Positions 1 to 11,400 of a stretch of 64,000 bases of DNA are shown one piece after another (the stretch's first letter is position 1; every line of letters starts with the position of its first letter). A model generated the notes under the pieces. The model saw only the letters and a list, made by a program, of their open reading frames with translations. It did not search any database and was not told where the DNA came from. A program made the translations under genes and the position numbers. Source of the stretch: Pomacea canaliculata (lineage: Eukaryota > Mollusca > Gastropoda > Architaenioglossa > Ampullariidae); the NCBI RefSeq assembly GCF_003073045.1, contig NC_037590.1, positions 20,672,449 to 20,736,448 on the forward strand, in the 5' to 3' direction.

Positions 1-540
1 AAATTTATATACTTCTGTTCCCTACCTGTGAGCACTACATTTGACTTGAAAAGGATAAGGCCTTCTATTAGTAGTCAAAAAAAGGCTGGGATACCAAACT
101 GTACAAATATCCAGTAGAAAAGGCAAAAGAAAGATTGGGATAACCCCAAATTTTGCTTTTCCTTTAACTTTTCAATTTTACTGCAGATTTTATTTTTACA
201 ATTTAATTATTCAGTTATTCGAACTTATAGTTTCTCTTCCTTTTATAAATATTTTATTTAGGCTGACAAATTTATGAAAGAGGGTGCTAAAAAAATTATA
301 ATCCAACAGCAGTTAATATATTTGCTGTTTTAAAGTTAGTGTGAATAGTTTAGTTTATTCCTTGTTGCTCCTTTGAGGAGCATAGGGCCGCAAAAGAAGT
401 TCATGTGAATAACCAAATCATTAAGAAATGTAAATTTTTTATGTAGTATAAAGCTGTGAATAGATGAGAAATTATTTTTCTATGATCTGTCGACTTGTTT
501 CTTTATGCAACCTTAACCTTTACAATTTGTATTCTTGCAG
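1..540 (+). other. Intron sequence upstream of a terminal exon
   Basis: AT-rich sequence with no coding segment I can support. It ends in a pyrimidine-rich tract and AG at 539-540, a good 3' splice site for the exon that follows, so it is probably the last intron of the gene whose final exon lies at 541-738. Confidence 0.6.
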
Positions 541-738
541 CAAAGGCACTATGACACAATCTACTTTCAACAAGATCTGTGCAGAGCCAAGGAAGCTGTG
601 ACAACTACACTGAAAACATTTGAAGCATTCCATGATAGTCTACCTGATGAACAGCGGTGCTATGTACTAAATTCTTTAGGAAAGCGTATGGATGAACTGG
701 TAGCTTTTGAACAGAATCTCAAAGACCTTCCTGTTTAG
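541..738 (+). CDS. Terminal coding exon of an unidentified gene
   Basis: After a clear 3' splice site (AG at 539-540) the frame stays open for 65 codons and stops with TAG at 736-738. The peptide begins QRHYDTIYFQQDLCRAKEA and ends FEQNLKDLPV. It is hydrophilic, rich in Leu/Glu/Lys/Gln with heptad-like spacing, and looks alpha-helical. The exon starts in phase 0. I do not recognise the family: there is no catalytic motif, membrane segment or cysteine pattern. The rest of the gene lies left of the window. The ordered composition, splice acceptor and polyadenylation signals downstream make a genuine last exon likely. Confidence 0.65.
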   Translation, partial: QRHYDTIYFQQDLCRAKEAVTTTLKTFEAFHDSLPDEQRCYVLNSLGKRMDELVAFEQNLKDLPV

Positions 739-1554
739 GTATTACTTATGTGTGTTGGAAGATCTGCCTTTCTGAAGTGCTGTTGGATACCCAGAAAACT
801 GAGTTTTATTAAACAGACTGTCTAAGGCTTGATGCGTGATCTTGAAAAGGATCAGCCACAGGATGCTCACACAACATGAGAAAAGTACAGGTATTGCAAC
901 ATAGCATTAAGAGCAAACTTTCAAAGTCCTTGTTGGGATGCAGTTCGCATTTGTGACAGAAGAGCCTGAAAGGTTTGGAGCCGCCTGCTTTTCTACAGAC
1001 ATCTCAGGTGCTCCAGACATTTTTGTTGTATCCTATATCCTTCTACACATAGAAGGCCCTTTCAAGTTTTCCGGTTTGCCAAGAAAGTGATCACTGAGAA
1101 AAGTAGCTAAAAACTCACGTAATATTCCATGTGAAGCAACCAAAAGCACAAGAACCAGCTGTCAAAAACTGTCGAGATTAGATCTTGAAATTGCTTCACT
1201 GCTTATCCATTGAACATAAGGATGAAAAGATTTTTCCCATATTTAAGGAAGAAATATCTTTAGAAATATGAAATTTATTGTTCATTGTTTGGTTAGAATG
1301 AGATATTTTTATCCATAAAAATGTTGGCGCTAATAAGCAGCTACAGTGAGCATTAGGCATGGAGCACATTCTACAGATTCTGATGTTAAATCTGCAATTT
1401 AACAAGTATAGGGCTGAATACTCTGTTAGATGTCTATAATAAGTCTGAAGTAATCCCCAGTGTGTAGTAATTTTAATAAAGGTATTTTTAAAGTACTCTA
1501 AAAGCATGGCCCTCAAAAGTAATCCTTGATAGTTTTTAAACAGCTGACAATAAA
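739..1554 (+). other. Probable 3' UTR of the upstream gene
   Basis: No open frame of note. Candidate polyadenylation signals follow the stop codon: ATTAAA near 808-813, AATAAA at 1475-1480 and AATAAA at 1549-1554. Which one is used cannot be told from sequence alone. Confidence 0.45.
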
Positions 1555-3819
1555 GATTAATATTTCAGAAGTGACCAAAGAGAATTTAAAAAAAAATCAT
1601 GTAATTTGTTTCTCCAAAGCTGAAATGTTTCTTGTGCAAGTACAGAGATAAAAATGTTTTGAGATCACACAATCTCATGAACCACTCACAGCATTAATTA
1701 AAATCTTTTTTTTTAACTGTTAAAGAATGCCAGAGACTGCAGATCTTGACGAATTGGTGAACAATTCTTGAGACATTGATATTCCATAGTATGATTGCTA
1801 CAGTTTGTGCAACATTTAGCTTTTACAAAGATATTGTTTATTATTTTATGGGTTGCATCAGTTAGAAAATAACATTTAAAGCCTACTTTGCCTTTTGAAT
1901 GTGTTCCACCCAATAATTAAAAAAACAGATGTGAGCAGTGTCTCAAAATATTTTGAAGTCCTATGGAGCAAGAAGGGGTGCTTCTACCCCATCCCCTGCT
2001 TTACCCTCACCTGAAGTGAAAAGGTGAGATCAAAGGCTGATGAACTGTAGCTTCAAGGATGTGACAGGTAAAAAGGGGTTGGCTATGGTGGGTAAGCAGA
2101 AAGAAGTCCCTTCCATAAAAGAAAAAAAGTAAAGGAATACAAATAGAAGAATGTGTACATCAAATTAATGGTACAACTGATCACGAGACCAGATCACATA
2201 ATGTGGCCTGCACAGCTAAGTACATGAACCAAAATATAACGTTCACTGTCATTCAAGGGAAATAACATTTTAGAAACCTAGCAGCTTACATTTACTTCCC
2301 CTCCGCAGTCAATTCTTAGCATCCGTACAGGTTGCTGTTAACGTAGGTGTCTCTGCGCTGTCAGCTCTTGTGAAATATCACGATGCATACAGTTGTAACT
2401 GGTTTAAAAAGTAACCTCCTTTAGCTGTGCATTGAATATTTTACGTAACGCTTTTTAGATTGAAGCAAACACATTGTGACGATTTTAGGCAGCGACTCCT
2501 CAAATTAGTGTCGAAATTCTACCCCTTCTGTCTTCCTCTACTCTGCCCCTACTTCTCCAGAAGTTACGAAGGAATTAAGTGGGTTTTGAGGGCGGTCAAG
2601 ATTCGAAAGACGGAAACAAAAAATTCCGAACCGTGAAGAAGGAAAATCTGCCGAACTTCGTTTCGTCTTGTGCGTGGTAGAGGTCAGCGTTAGTTTATCA
2701 AAGAAAGAAAACATCGCCTAAGGTGGCATGGTGTACCTCAGACAAATATGCTGACTTAAGGCCGTGTAATATCTAAATACTCGCGAGAGGGCTAAAGTAT
2801 CTTGAACCGTGGAGACATCGGTAGCACCAGGGACCTAAGACTACGAAGTGTAGCTCAAGGAGGATCGAAACGTAGCATGGTTTGGCTTTTTTTTTTCCTT
2901 GTGCAAAAGATAATACTAAAGATAAAAATTAAAACGAGCTTTCAGATTAATTTTCCTTATCCTATATCACTCTCTTTCCCCTTTTCATACACATCAGCAT
3001 CATAAAACCGTTATCGACATCAGTGGGCTCGTGTAGCAAACCCTAATTGATATTTGTATTTGTGATCTCAGCACTGTTGCACCCTGTGACACTATAAACT
3101 CAACTCTGGGCCTTAGACAAAGAAGGAAAATAATGAAAATAGAAGAGAAGGAGCACAAAGGACAGATAGACAAAGAGACGGATATGATACACATCAATTA
3201 TGACCATGATTTACAAATTATCAGACGAACTTTATGAAATCAAATGCACTGTATGCAGAACAGTTTGACAGTATCCAACAATGTGTTAACAAGAGATATA
3301 GAAATTATGAAAGAAAAAAGTCAAGTTTCATCAAAGAAAAGATTTGAAAGCTGTGACATGAATTCAAGAATATAAAATCATATGGCTGAGACAGATGATG
3401 AATCGTTCTATTCCTGCCGTGGTTTTGCCATCAAAATCTTAAACAGATGCACGCATGGCAGGATATACTGACATAGTAGACAGTGCCAGAATGATCTTCA
3501 AAGGCAGGGACACCTTATAACATAGACGACAGCGTCATCATTGGAGGAGGGAGAAATAGAAGAAGAAGAAAGACAAGGCAATAGTTGTTGTGGCCAAGAG
3601 AGATAAAAACAAAAACACACGTAAGCAAAGCACCCTGTTCGACTGCAGCAACTAAAGCAATACCAAGGGTCTGCAGTCAACCACACAATAGGATCACAGA
3701 GGTCACCAGGCAAGATACAAGCAAGATACAAACAACATAAAAGAGAACACAAGTATAACAAAGACTATGCATGAAGTGTCTGTACTGACGTTCACCAGGA
3801 CGCAGCAGGGGAATAGCCG
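1555..3819. other. Intergenic DNA, no gene recognised
   Basis: Only short open frames with unconvincing composition. The stretch 3100-3800 is purine-rich with short Lys/Glu/Arg-rich open stretches in several frames. Because it lies just before a LINE endonuclease stub in the same orientation, it may be decayed first-ORF sequence of that LINE, but no domain is visible. Confidence 0.4.
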
Positions 3820-3948
3820 ATGAGAATAAGTAACATTTTGAACTGGAACATCAAAGGTTTTCTCGCAAAAGTACACGAACCTGCCTTTATGTAGTACATC
3901 AATAGGTTTGAGATTGTGTATCTTACAGAATCATTTTCTCGAACATAG
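3820..3948 (+). mobile_element. LINE fragment: start of AP endonuclease domain
   Basis: Translation from ATG at 3820 reads MRISNILNWNIKGFLAKV, then an in-frame TAG, then YINRFEIVYLTESFSR and a second stop. N-W-N-I-x-G-x-L-x-K followed by F-[ED]-I-V-x-L-T-E-[ST] is the usual opening of the APE-type endonuclease of non-LTR retrotransposons (CR1/L2/Jockey group). The catalytic Glu of LTE is present. Only about 40 residues remain; the rest of the endonuclease and the reverse transcriptase are not here. It is a dead stub. Confidence 0.7.
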
Positions 3949-3999
3949 CAGCCGGTTGGAATGTTTTTCTGACCTTAAACTTTTGAATCAGAGTTAGAT

Positions 4000-4474
4000 A
4001 TGTCTCAGAATGATATTCATGATATCCAAACTGTTCCAGATATAGTTCAGGTCCTTTCGTCAAAAGGGTCAAAGTATAATGATGATGAAAGCATAGAGGT
4101 TGTTAAAATATATGAGGATCTAGGTATTTTTCGCAACCAATCTGTCCTCTCCCATGATGTCGAGGATCTTGCGGCTAAGGCGAAAAATTAGAACCTACCG
4201 TTAAAATGCTTATGGAAAGTACGAGACATACCAAGAATGTATTTTTGTTATACCTATACTTATGGCTTTGAAATCCGGGGTTTTGAAAGATATGAAACTG
4301 TTGAAAAAGTACATAATTATTGACGAAAATGGTAAACATCCTAGAGCTTCGTACAAGGGCAAAGCATTCTCAACACAGACAAATCTGACCACAAGACTTC
4401 ATAAAAAATATGTATATCTTCACGGTAGGCAATATCAACAAACGGTAAAAATATTGGAGAACATAAATCTTTAA
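4000..4474 (+). other. Two short unassigned open frames
   Basis: Two ATG-initiated frames, 4000-4191 (63 codons) and 4262-4474 (70 codons), lie on the same strand. The first is acidic and has a segment reading DDESIEVVKIYEDLGIF. The second is basic and includes IIDENGKHPRASYKGKAF. Composition looks more protein-like than random AT-rich sequence, but I recognise no family. They follow the LINE stub and may be remnants of another mobile element. No promoter or splice signal ties them together. Confidence 0.25.
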
Positions 4475-5452
4475 GTACTAGACAAGGTGATTATACGCGT
4501 CAGCGTTTTCTGTTTATTGAGAAGTTCGCAAACATTGCTTTAGCAAGCTTTTAAAAAAAAGCTTGTTGTTCTAAAACTCTAGCTAAGTGCCAGCTTAAAA
4601 GGCGCCCATTTAATTTCCGCAGCATGCTTGGAGCAGGAAGCCATTCTACAGGAGTTGTAGTACTTGCACTGAAAAGAGAATCCAACAGTATTATTTATTT
4701 ATGTTTTCAGACAAGCTGTAGAATAATGACGGTTAGATTGACATCACTTTTTAGTAAGAAAAGCACAAGCGGAGGACAATCGCGCCGAGTATATATATAT
4801 ACTAGCCGAAAAAAAAAGTGTTTGTTTAAAAAGATGTGAGGGGTATAATAAGAGTCTTTACAAAATATTCCGAAAAAATGTTCTGGAGTTAAAAAGAAAA
4901 AATACGAGAGTTTGAAGGAAAAAAAAAAATTGTAAAAACCATTTTCAGGAATTGGTTTTTGAGACATTTTCCTCAGTGTTGCTGTTAACGACCACACGGT
5001 GTTATTTTTTTTTTTTAATAACAAAATCTTATCTGCAGTTGTTCTGAATGTCTCAATGTCCGCGCTCATGAACACTTGCGGACGCACTCACGCTCACGCA
5101 AACGCAACCACGCAGAACCGTTGGCATGCGCGAGTAATTCAGTCGTGTGTCCAGCACTGTTCTGGCAGGTGTTCTAGCTGTTCACTAATCGACCATCAAT
5201 TTCCGACAGCTGGGCCACCCAAGACTCACGACACCGAATTGATAGCAGGAAAAACGCAGTAACGAATGAGAGAAAAAAATAGTTGTGTCGTGTTACGTGT
5301 AGTTCTCATTCAACTTTCTTTTCTTGGTGGAGGGTTGGAAGTTGGGCGGATGGGACCTGGGAGCAACTGAGAAGGGAGGTGAATAGGGGTAACAAAATTG
5401 TTCAGTCCAACCAGCCTGTAGTCAAACGCCCCTCGGACGCAGAGAGATAAAC
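4475..5452 (+). promoter_or_regulatory. Upstream region of the polycystin-like gene
   Basis: No gene is seen. A small perfect hairpin surrounds 4543-4564 (CAAGCTTT arms around an A/T loop). CpG-containing sequence at about 5070-5150 and a moderately GC-rich, purine-rich stretch at 5320-5450 precede the start codon. An initiator-like TCAGTC at 5402-5407 lies about 50 bases before the ATG. I see no clear TATA box at a suitable distance. The transcription start is not determined. Confidence 0.3.
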
Positions 5453-5498
5453 ATGGCTGAGTTAAGAAAAGTGCTGGTGCTGCTCGTCATGTTTGCAG
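5453..5498 (+). CDS. Exon 1: start codon and signal peptide
   Basis: The ATG at 5453 opens MAELRKVLVLLVMFA, a basic n-region followed by a hydrophobic core, fitting a secretory signal peptide. The exon ends in phase 1 before GTACGT. The next exon (6170) restores the frame as VIVSPDWTQSQ. This start was chosen because it has a signal-like sequence, a purine at -3 (ACATGG context), a strong donor and the right phase. Signal peptidase would cut near residues 15-20. Confidence 0.75.
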
Positions 5499-8400
5499 GT
5501 ACGTAGTAAGGTCAAGAGGCCAACTTCTTCCAGTGGCATCGGTGCTGTTGACAAATAAAACGTCTAGACAAAATCTAAAGAATAACGCTGATTACACTTG
5601 CATAATTGTGTATTACAATTATATCATATGCCATATGCAACTAATCATAAGGATTACAAAAACGGATTTTTAAAAGAAAAAAATGCTATTAAGTGTAGAC
5701 TTTTTAAAAATATGATTAAAATTACTTTTGTTTACAATTCCACTAAAAAATCTTTACATAGGCTTTGCTACTAGAAAAAATAAAGCCTGCTATTCTCAGT
5801 GAATAGTTGATTACATCTGGAATTTTGCATTATCACAGTCGGATTTTTTTTACCCTGACCATCATGCAATTTCTATTACACTATTGAAAATCATATTTCA
5901 GCATTAAATATTACAATGTATCTTGCACTCGCCAAGTCAGATAAACTCTGTTGAACTATGTTATAATAAGGATTACTTTAAAAAAAATATTCTGGAAGAA
6001 AACATGATGTGTAATCGTTTTCAGTTCATAAGAACAATATTGCTCTTGTTTAATATTCCATGATACAATCACTATACAGACAAAGTATTACTATATTAGA
6101 GACTAGGTAATGGCTTCAGAGCTTAGTAAATATCTTTTTAGACCTAGAATCTTGCACAACTGCTTTCAGTGATCGTTTCTCCGGACTGGACTCAAAGCCA
6201 ATCAGCTGGCGATCCGATCGAGGTCTTCTGGTCTTACAAGAGCACAGGGAGCTTCGAGGCTACAGTGGGTCCCGAGTCACCGCTTCATGGCAACAGCAGT
6301 GAGCTAAGCCTCAGTCTTCCTTTCTCCAATGGGCACAGAAGAAAAGGGAAGGTGGACACTGTCGTCAGCGTCTTTGAGAGGTGAATCTAAAGTTACCTTG
6401 TTTGTGTTCGTCCAAATAACAACCCTGATCGACTTCATAACATCCAGCCTCTGGCCTCAAATACTATTTTGTTCTGTCTCGAGTTCAGATCAGAATAGGA
6501 TCCACTACTCTATAAATGATTCCAAAAAGGAGAAAAAGTCAAATCTAACTAACCTAATAAATAAAGACACACAAAAATTAAGAAAGACAGACAGGAGTAA
6601 ATGAAAGTTACATTGAGGCGGGGCATTTTCTATCTGCAGGTCTGAGCTATCGCGCATGAAAAGATCGCTAACGTCCAAAGAGGACCTCGGCAGAATTGTC
6701 TTTGGAGGCAGCGTGAGGATTGTGGACGGGTACACCTGGAGCGAGGACCTTCTCTTCAGCAACACCTCCTTCTACAGAGACCTGGAGGCGCAAGTGATCC
6801 TCATGGTGCTTACCCCGGCTTCCAACCTTTATCATTATTGTGGCGACACACTAATGTTTTAAATCATACGGAACACAGTTGTTTCCACTGCTTGAAGAAA
6901 AGTGTTATCTGTCAGTTTGGCATTTAAAAAAATTATTGTCAATGAGGATTAATGAGTGTTCTTCGGTACTTAATTATTTGGCCTCTTATTTTGTAAATGT
7001 TTCTCAGCTACGTATAAATGTTTGAACGTTGTTCGTTGGATACGCTTATATCACCTCGTCCAGTTTAAGAAACAAAACAAAACCGAATAAAACAAGCAAA
7101 ACAAAACACAAAACAAAACAAAACAAAACAAAACACAAACAAAACAAAACAAAACAAAACAAAACAAAGTAAAAAAAGCCGAACAAACCCAAGCAAAACA
7201 AAATACAAAGCAAAGCAGAAAAAAGCAGTCACTTTCAACGTATAGCAAAAGAAAACTTTTCTTTGCATGTTTTTGAAGCGGAACTTGAAGCGTTAGAAAT
7301 GTGAAAAAGAAAAAGAAGAGATACACGTAGGTCCATGTGTTCATGGTCATCTATTTGCTGTTGCAGCTTGACAACGTCTTTGTTAGCACCATCGTGTCCC
7401 GCCACTACGCCGGCGCCAGCGTCATTCAGTTTAGGTACAGCAAAACTGCTCTAGTCACTGCACCCAGAATCATCGCTGTTATCGTTTTTGTCTTCTTTAT
7501 CATCGTCATTACAACTACTTTGACAGAAGCACGAAGGTGGTGGCGGTGATGGTGTGGAAGGTAGAAGAGGGGGGAGGTTCAAGGTTGTGTGTGACGACGT
7601 TGTTGTGAAAAAATATATTACCCGCATAAAGAAATTTAAGTAGCTTTTTAAACTTTTCATCTTTCAGACTTAAACATTTCATCATTCTCTGCTGTCATCT
7701 CATCTCCATCATTTTCATCGCTGTAGCGACTTTTGACACACATTACATCAAGCACCCCACCTGTCCACGTGTGACGGGTAATTAACTCATTGTCGTCAAC
7801 TATCTGCGAGCAGTTTTGGAAGCATCGTCGTCCACTTCACCGTGTCTTTCACCATGGATACCGACAATGGCACGACAATCGCAGACACTTCTCTCACTGG
7901 TCCAAACATCACTCGACTCTTTCTTGAGGCGGCCAGCAACCTATCCTCCAACTACAGTCTTGATACCAACGACACCATGCTCTTGGGTAGGTTAAAAGAC
8001 GTTTATACTTTTCCTTGATTGGGCTCATTTCTCCAAATATGGATAAAACCCCCTTCCGTTCTTATAGATCATGAGCAGAAAGAATCTTAAAAAACCAACT
8101 GACATCAAGAATGTACATTGATAAACTGATATGTTAAAGTTACAGCCAATGGGAGAACTGAAGACATATATGTGTCCTTAGAGGTGACATCGCAGGTTGA
8201 CTTATTTCTATGGATGGGATGTTTGGAGGCTTGCCTATCGAGAACAAAAGAGGGAGGAGAAATTCATTCATACTTAGAGAAAGAGCACATTATGAACTTG
8301 ACACAGTCATTTCCAAATAGTTTTACCCTCTGATTGACTTCTCAACGTTTGATGAGAGGCACGTTTGTCAATACGTCACCAAATAATTTTGGCTGTTGAC

Positions 8401-11400
8401 TGTATGCTTGAATGGGTAGACTTCAGTCTGCATAAATACTATTGTTTCATTGCAGTTTTGTTTGAGTTTCATTGGAAAATGAAAACATGCCAATTTACAT
8501 TCTCTCAGTCATTATCGTTCATCAATATCTAATATGGCAAGTGAAGGTCCACAAAGACAACGCGAGAAATAACATGGGTTATGCATGTAAAGCGTCTCAC
8601 AGCTGTAAATCTTTTTTTCAGAAATTCTCGTGAGCACGGACTCCACGTATACCACTAGCATGTGGACAGCACTTCTTTCTACTGACCTGCAGCTGGTGTC
8701 AGCGAGTGACACTACAAGTTCTGTTCCTACCAACGCCAGTATTTCCAGTCCCGTGACCCCCAGTTCACCACATAGCACAATGCTGTCGTCTGCTAGCGAA
8801 TTAGAACAGTCGTCTTCTAGGAGTGACCACGTGCAGGAGTCGCTTCACACCATCATGGAATCTTTTGGAGCATCCAGTTCGCCAGGCGGAGAAACCAGCG
8901 AAACGTCTTCATCTACCTTTGCGGAATCTGGCCTGTCAGTCTCTCTTTCATCTTTCAGTCCCCTTGCATCAACGATGACGATAGGACTTTCGATGAGCGA
9001 CATTGTCGCACCAGATGGCAAGGAGACTTCCTACGTGGCTCTAGAAAGTAAGGAAACATTGAGCTTACCTCTGCAGGCAACTGTCACTAGATCGTATTCA
9101 AGTTCTGGTCTTGAAGGATATTTAATTCAAGCTACTTCCACTTTGCCTCATAACTACACGACGAGTGTACTCACTGAAAAAAGTCCGAGTCCTGAACTCG
9201 GAGAAACGGTCTTTCAGTTTTCTTCTCTAAGTTCCACGGCATCCATGCCCCTGGAATACAGTCGTGGTGTCAGTACTGCAGCTGGCTTCAGCCAAGACCA
9301 CTTCTCTTCAGAAGTGTCTCAAAAGTATGTTTTACTGAGTTCACCCCAAGACACCCTTGCTCAAGAATTCCAGAAGACTCCTGCCCTGTCAGCTTCCAAC
9401 GTGTTTCTTGAAGCTACAAGTTTTGACCTAGAACTTATGTTGATGCCGAGTTCTTCGAGTAGTCCCCTTGCAAGCACCGGAGGTATACTTGGGATTGTTT
9501 CAAGTGCATCTCGCGGGACAACTCTGGAACTGAAGTCTGAAGCCATGTCGAGCATGTTGCTTCAACGAGAACTGAGTCTGTCGTCGATAACTCATTCAGG
9601 CGCGTCGACAGAAGTCTTATTAAGTACAGGTGCACCAAGCATGGCTCTCCAATCTGCTTTCACGCAGGAGCTTGAAACCACTGTAAGATCCAGTTTTGAA
9701 TGTTACAGCAGTTCCACCTACTTCTACTTTCTCTATTGAAGGAGTTTCTATGGAGGAACGCAAAGCTAGCTGGAGCATTCATTACAGTGTTAATCCGAGT
9801 TTTACCGATTCTTACATGGCGGCTGATTTCACATCCTTCTCTCTGTCTTCAGTTGCTTCAAGTCTTGCTCCGGAGCTGAAAGAAACTTCAAGTCCCGCTG
9901 TCACTAGTGTACCTTCTGTAGTCACATCAACAATAGGCACTGTAATCCCATCAAGTGTAGCTCCATCAACAGTCACATCAAGTGAAATGCCATCAAGTGT
10001 ACCTTTTGTAATAACATCAATTGCGGGTTCTATAATCACATCAAGTGTATCTCCTGTACTCACATCAAGTGAATCTCTTGTGATCACATCAAGTGTAGTT
10101 TCTGCAAACACATCAAGTGAAGCATTCAGTTTTCCTCCTGTCAAAACATTAAGTTCAGTTCCTGCTATCACATCAAGTGAAATATCATCAAGTGTACCTC
10201 TTGGGATTACATCAAGTGCATCTCTTACAACTGCATTTAGTGTAATGACATCAATTGCAAGTCCTGTGAGCACATCAACTATATTTCCTGAAAGTCCAAA
10301 AACTTCAAGTGTAGTTGCTACATCCACCTTAAGTGAATTTTTATCAAGTGTACCTCTAACAATCTCATCCATTCCAGCAGTTACATCCACATCAAGTGCG
10401 CTGTCATCAGGTGTACCTTTCACGATCTCATCCAGTGAACTTTCATCCAGTACACCTTTAATGATTACATCAAGTGTAGTTCCTGCAATCACATCAAGTG
10501 GACTTTCATCAAGTGTACCTCTAATGCTCACATCAAGTGCAGTTGCTACATCCACCTTAAGTGAATTTTCATCAAGTATACCTCTAACAATCTCATCAAG
10601 TCCAGCAATTACATCCACATCAAGTGCGCTGTCATCAGGTGTACCTTTCACAATCTCGTCCAGTGAACTTTCATCCAGTACACCTTTAATGATCACATCA
10701 AGTGCTGTTCCTGCAATCACATCAAGTTTACCTCTAATTCTCACATCAAGTGCAGTTCCTACACTTATATCAAGTGAACGTTCATCAAGTGTGCCTCTAA
10801 TGATCACATCAAGTTCTGTACCTACAAGCACATTAGATGTACCTCTTGCAGTCTCAGCAAGTGTAGTTCCAACAATCAGGTCAAGTGTACCTTCTGTAGT
10901 CACATCTAGTGTTCCTCTTGAAGTCAGGTCAAGTACTGATTCTATAATGCCATCAGCTGCAGGTCTTGAAATCACATCAAGTTCAGTTCCTGCCTCCACA
11001 TCAAGAGAAATCTTATCAAGTGTACTCTCTATGATCACATCAAGTGCAGTTCCTATAATATTATCAAGTCTAGCTCCAACAACCACCACATCAAGGGAAA
11101 TGCCATCAAGTGTTTCTTCTGTAACAGCATCCATTGCAGATTCTGTAATCACTTCAAATATACCTTCAGTGATCATATCCAGTCTGGAACAGGTAATCAC
11201 GTCAAGTTTAGATCATGTTATTTCATCAAGTGCAGTTCCTGCAAAGGCATCTAGTGAAATATCATCAAGTGTACCACTTGTTATATATCAAGTGCAGCTC
11301 CTGCAATCTTGTCAAGTATAGCTGTATCAAGCACATCAAGTGGAATTTCTGCAGCCACCTCAAGAGAAATCTCAGTGAAACGCTTGTAATGACATCAGTT

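Larger units (their letters stand above)
5499..8621 (+). other. Introns 1-5 of the polycystin-like gene
   Basis: Introns of 671, 259, 561, 379 and 635 bases. Apart from the AAAAC tract and some GTT/ATC-rich low complexity at 7460-7560, I see no gene, named repeat or RNA in them. Confidence 0.6.

Noticed and set aside
7051-7350. Phe/Cys-rich minus-strand open frames
   Set aside because: Translation of the AAAAC simple repeat.
9683-9708. GTAAGA...ACAG as a possible intron
   Set aside because: Only 26 bases long and removal does not join the two open frames; a single-base indel near 9695 explains the change better.
9812-11200. A 462-codon open frame on the minus strand across the mucin exon (similar 456-codon frame at 12444-13814)
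   Set aside because: It is the complement of the in-frame tandem repeat: the repeat period is a multiple of three and the unit has no stop in reverse, so the strand stays open without selection. The product is a monotone L-D-V-A-T-G repeat; the plus strand has splice sites and domains.
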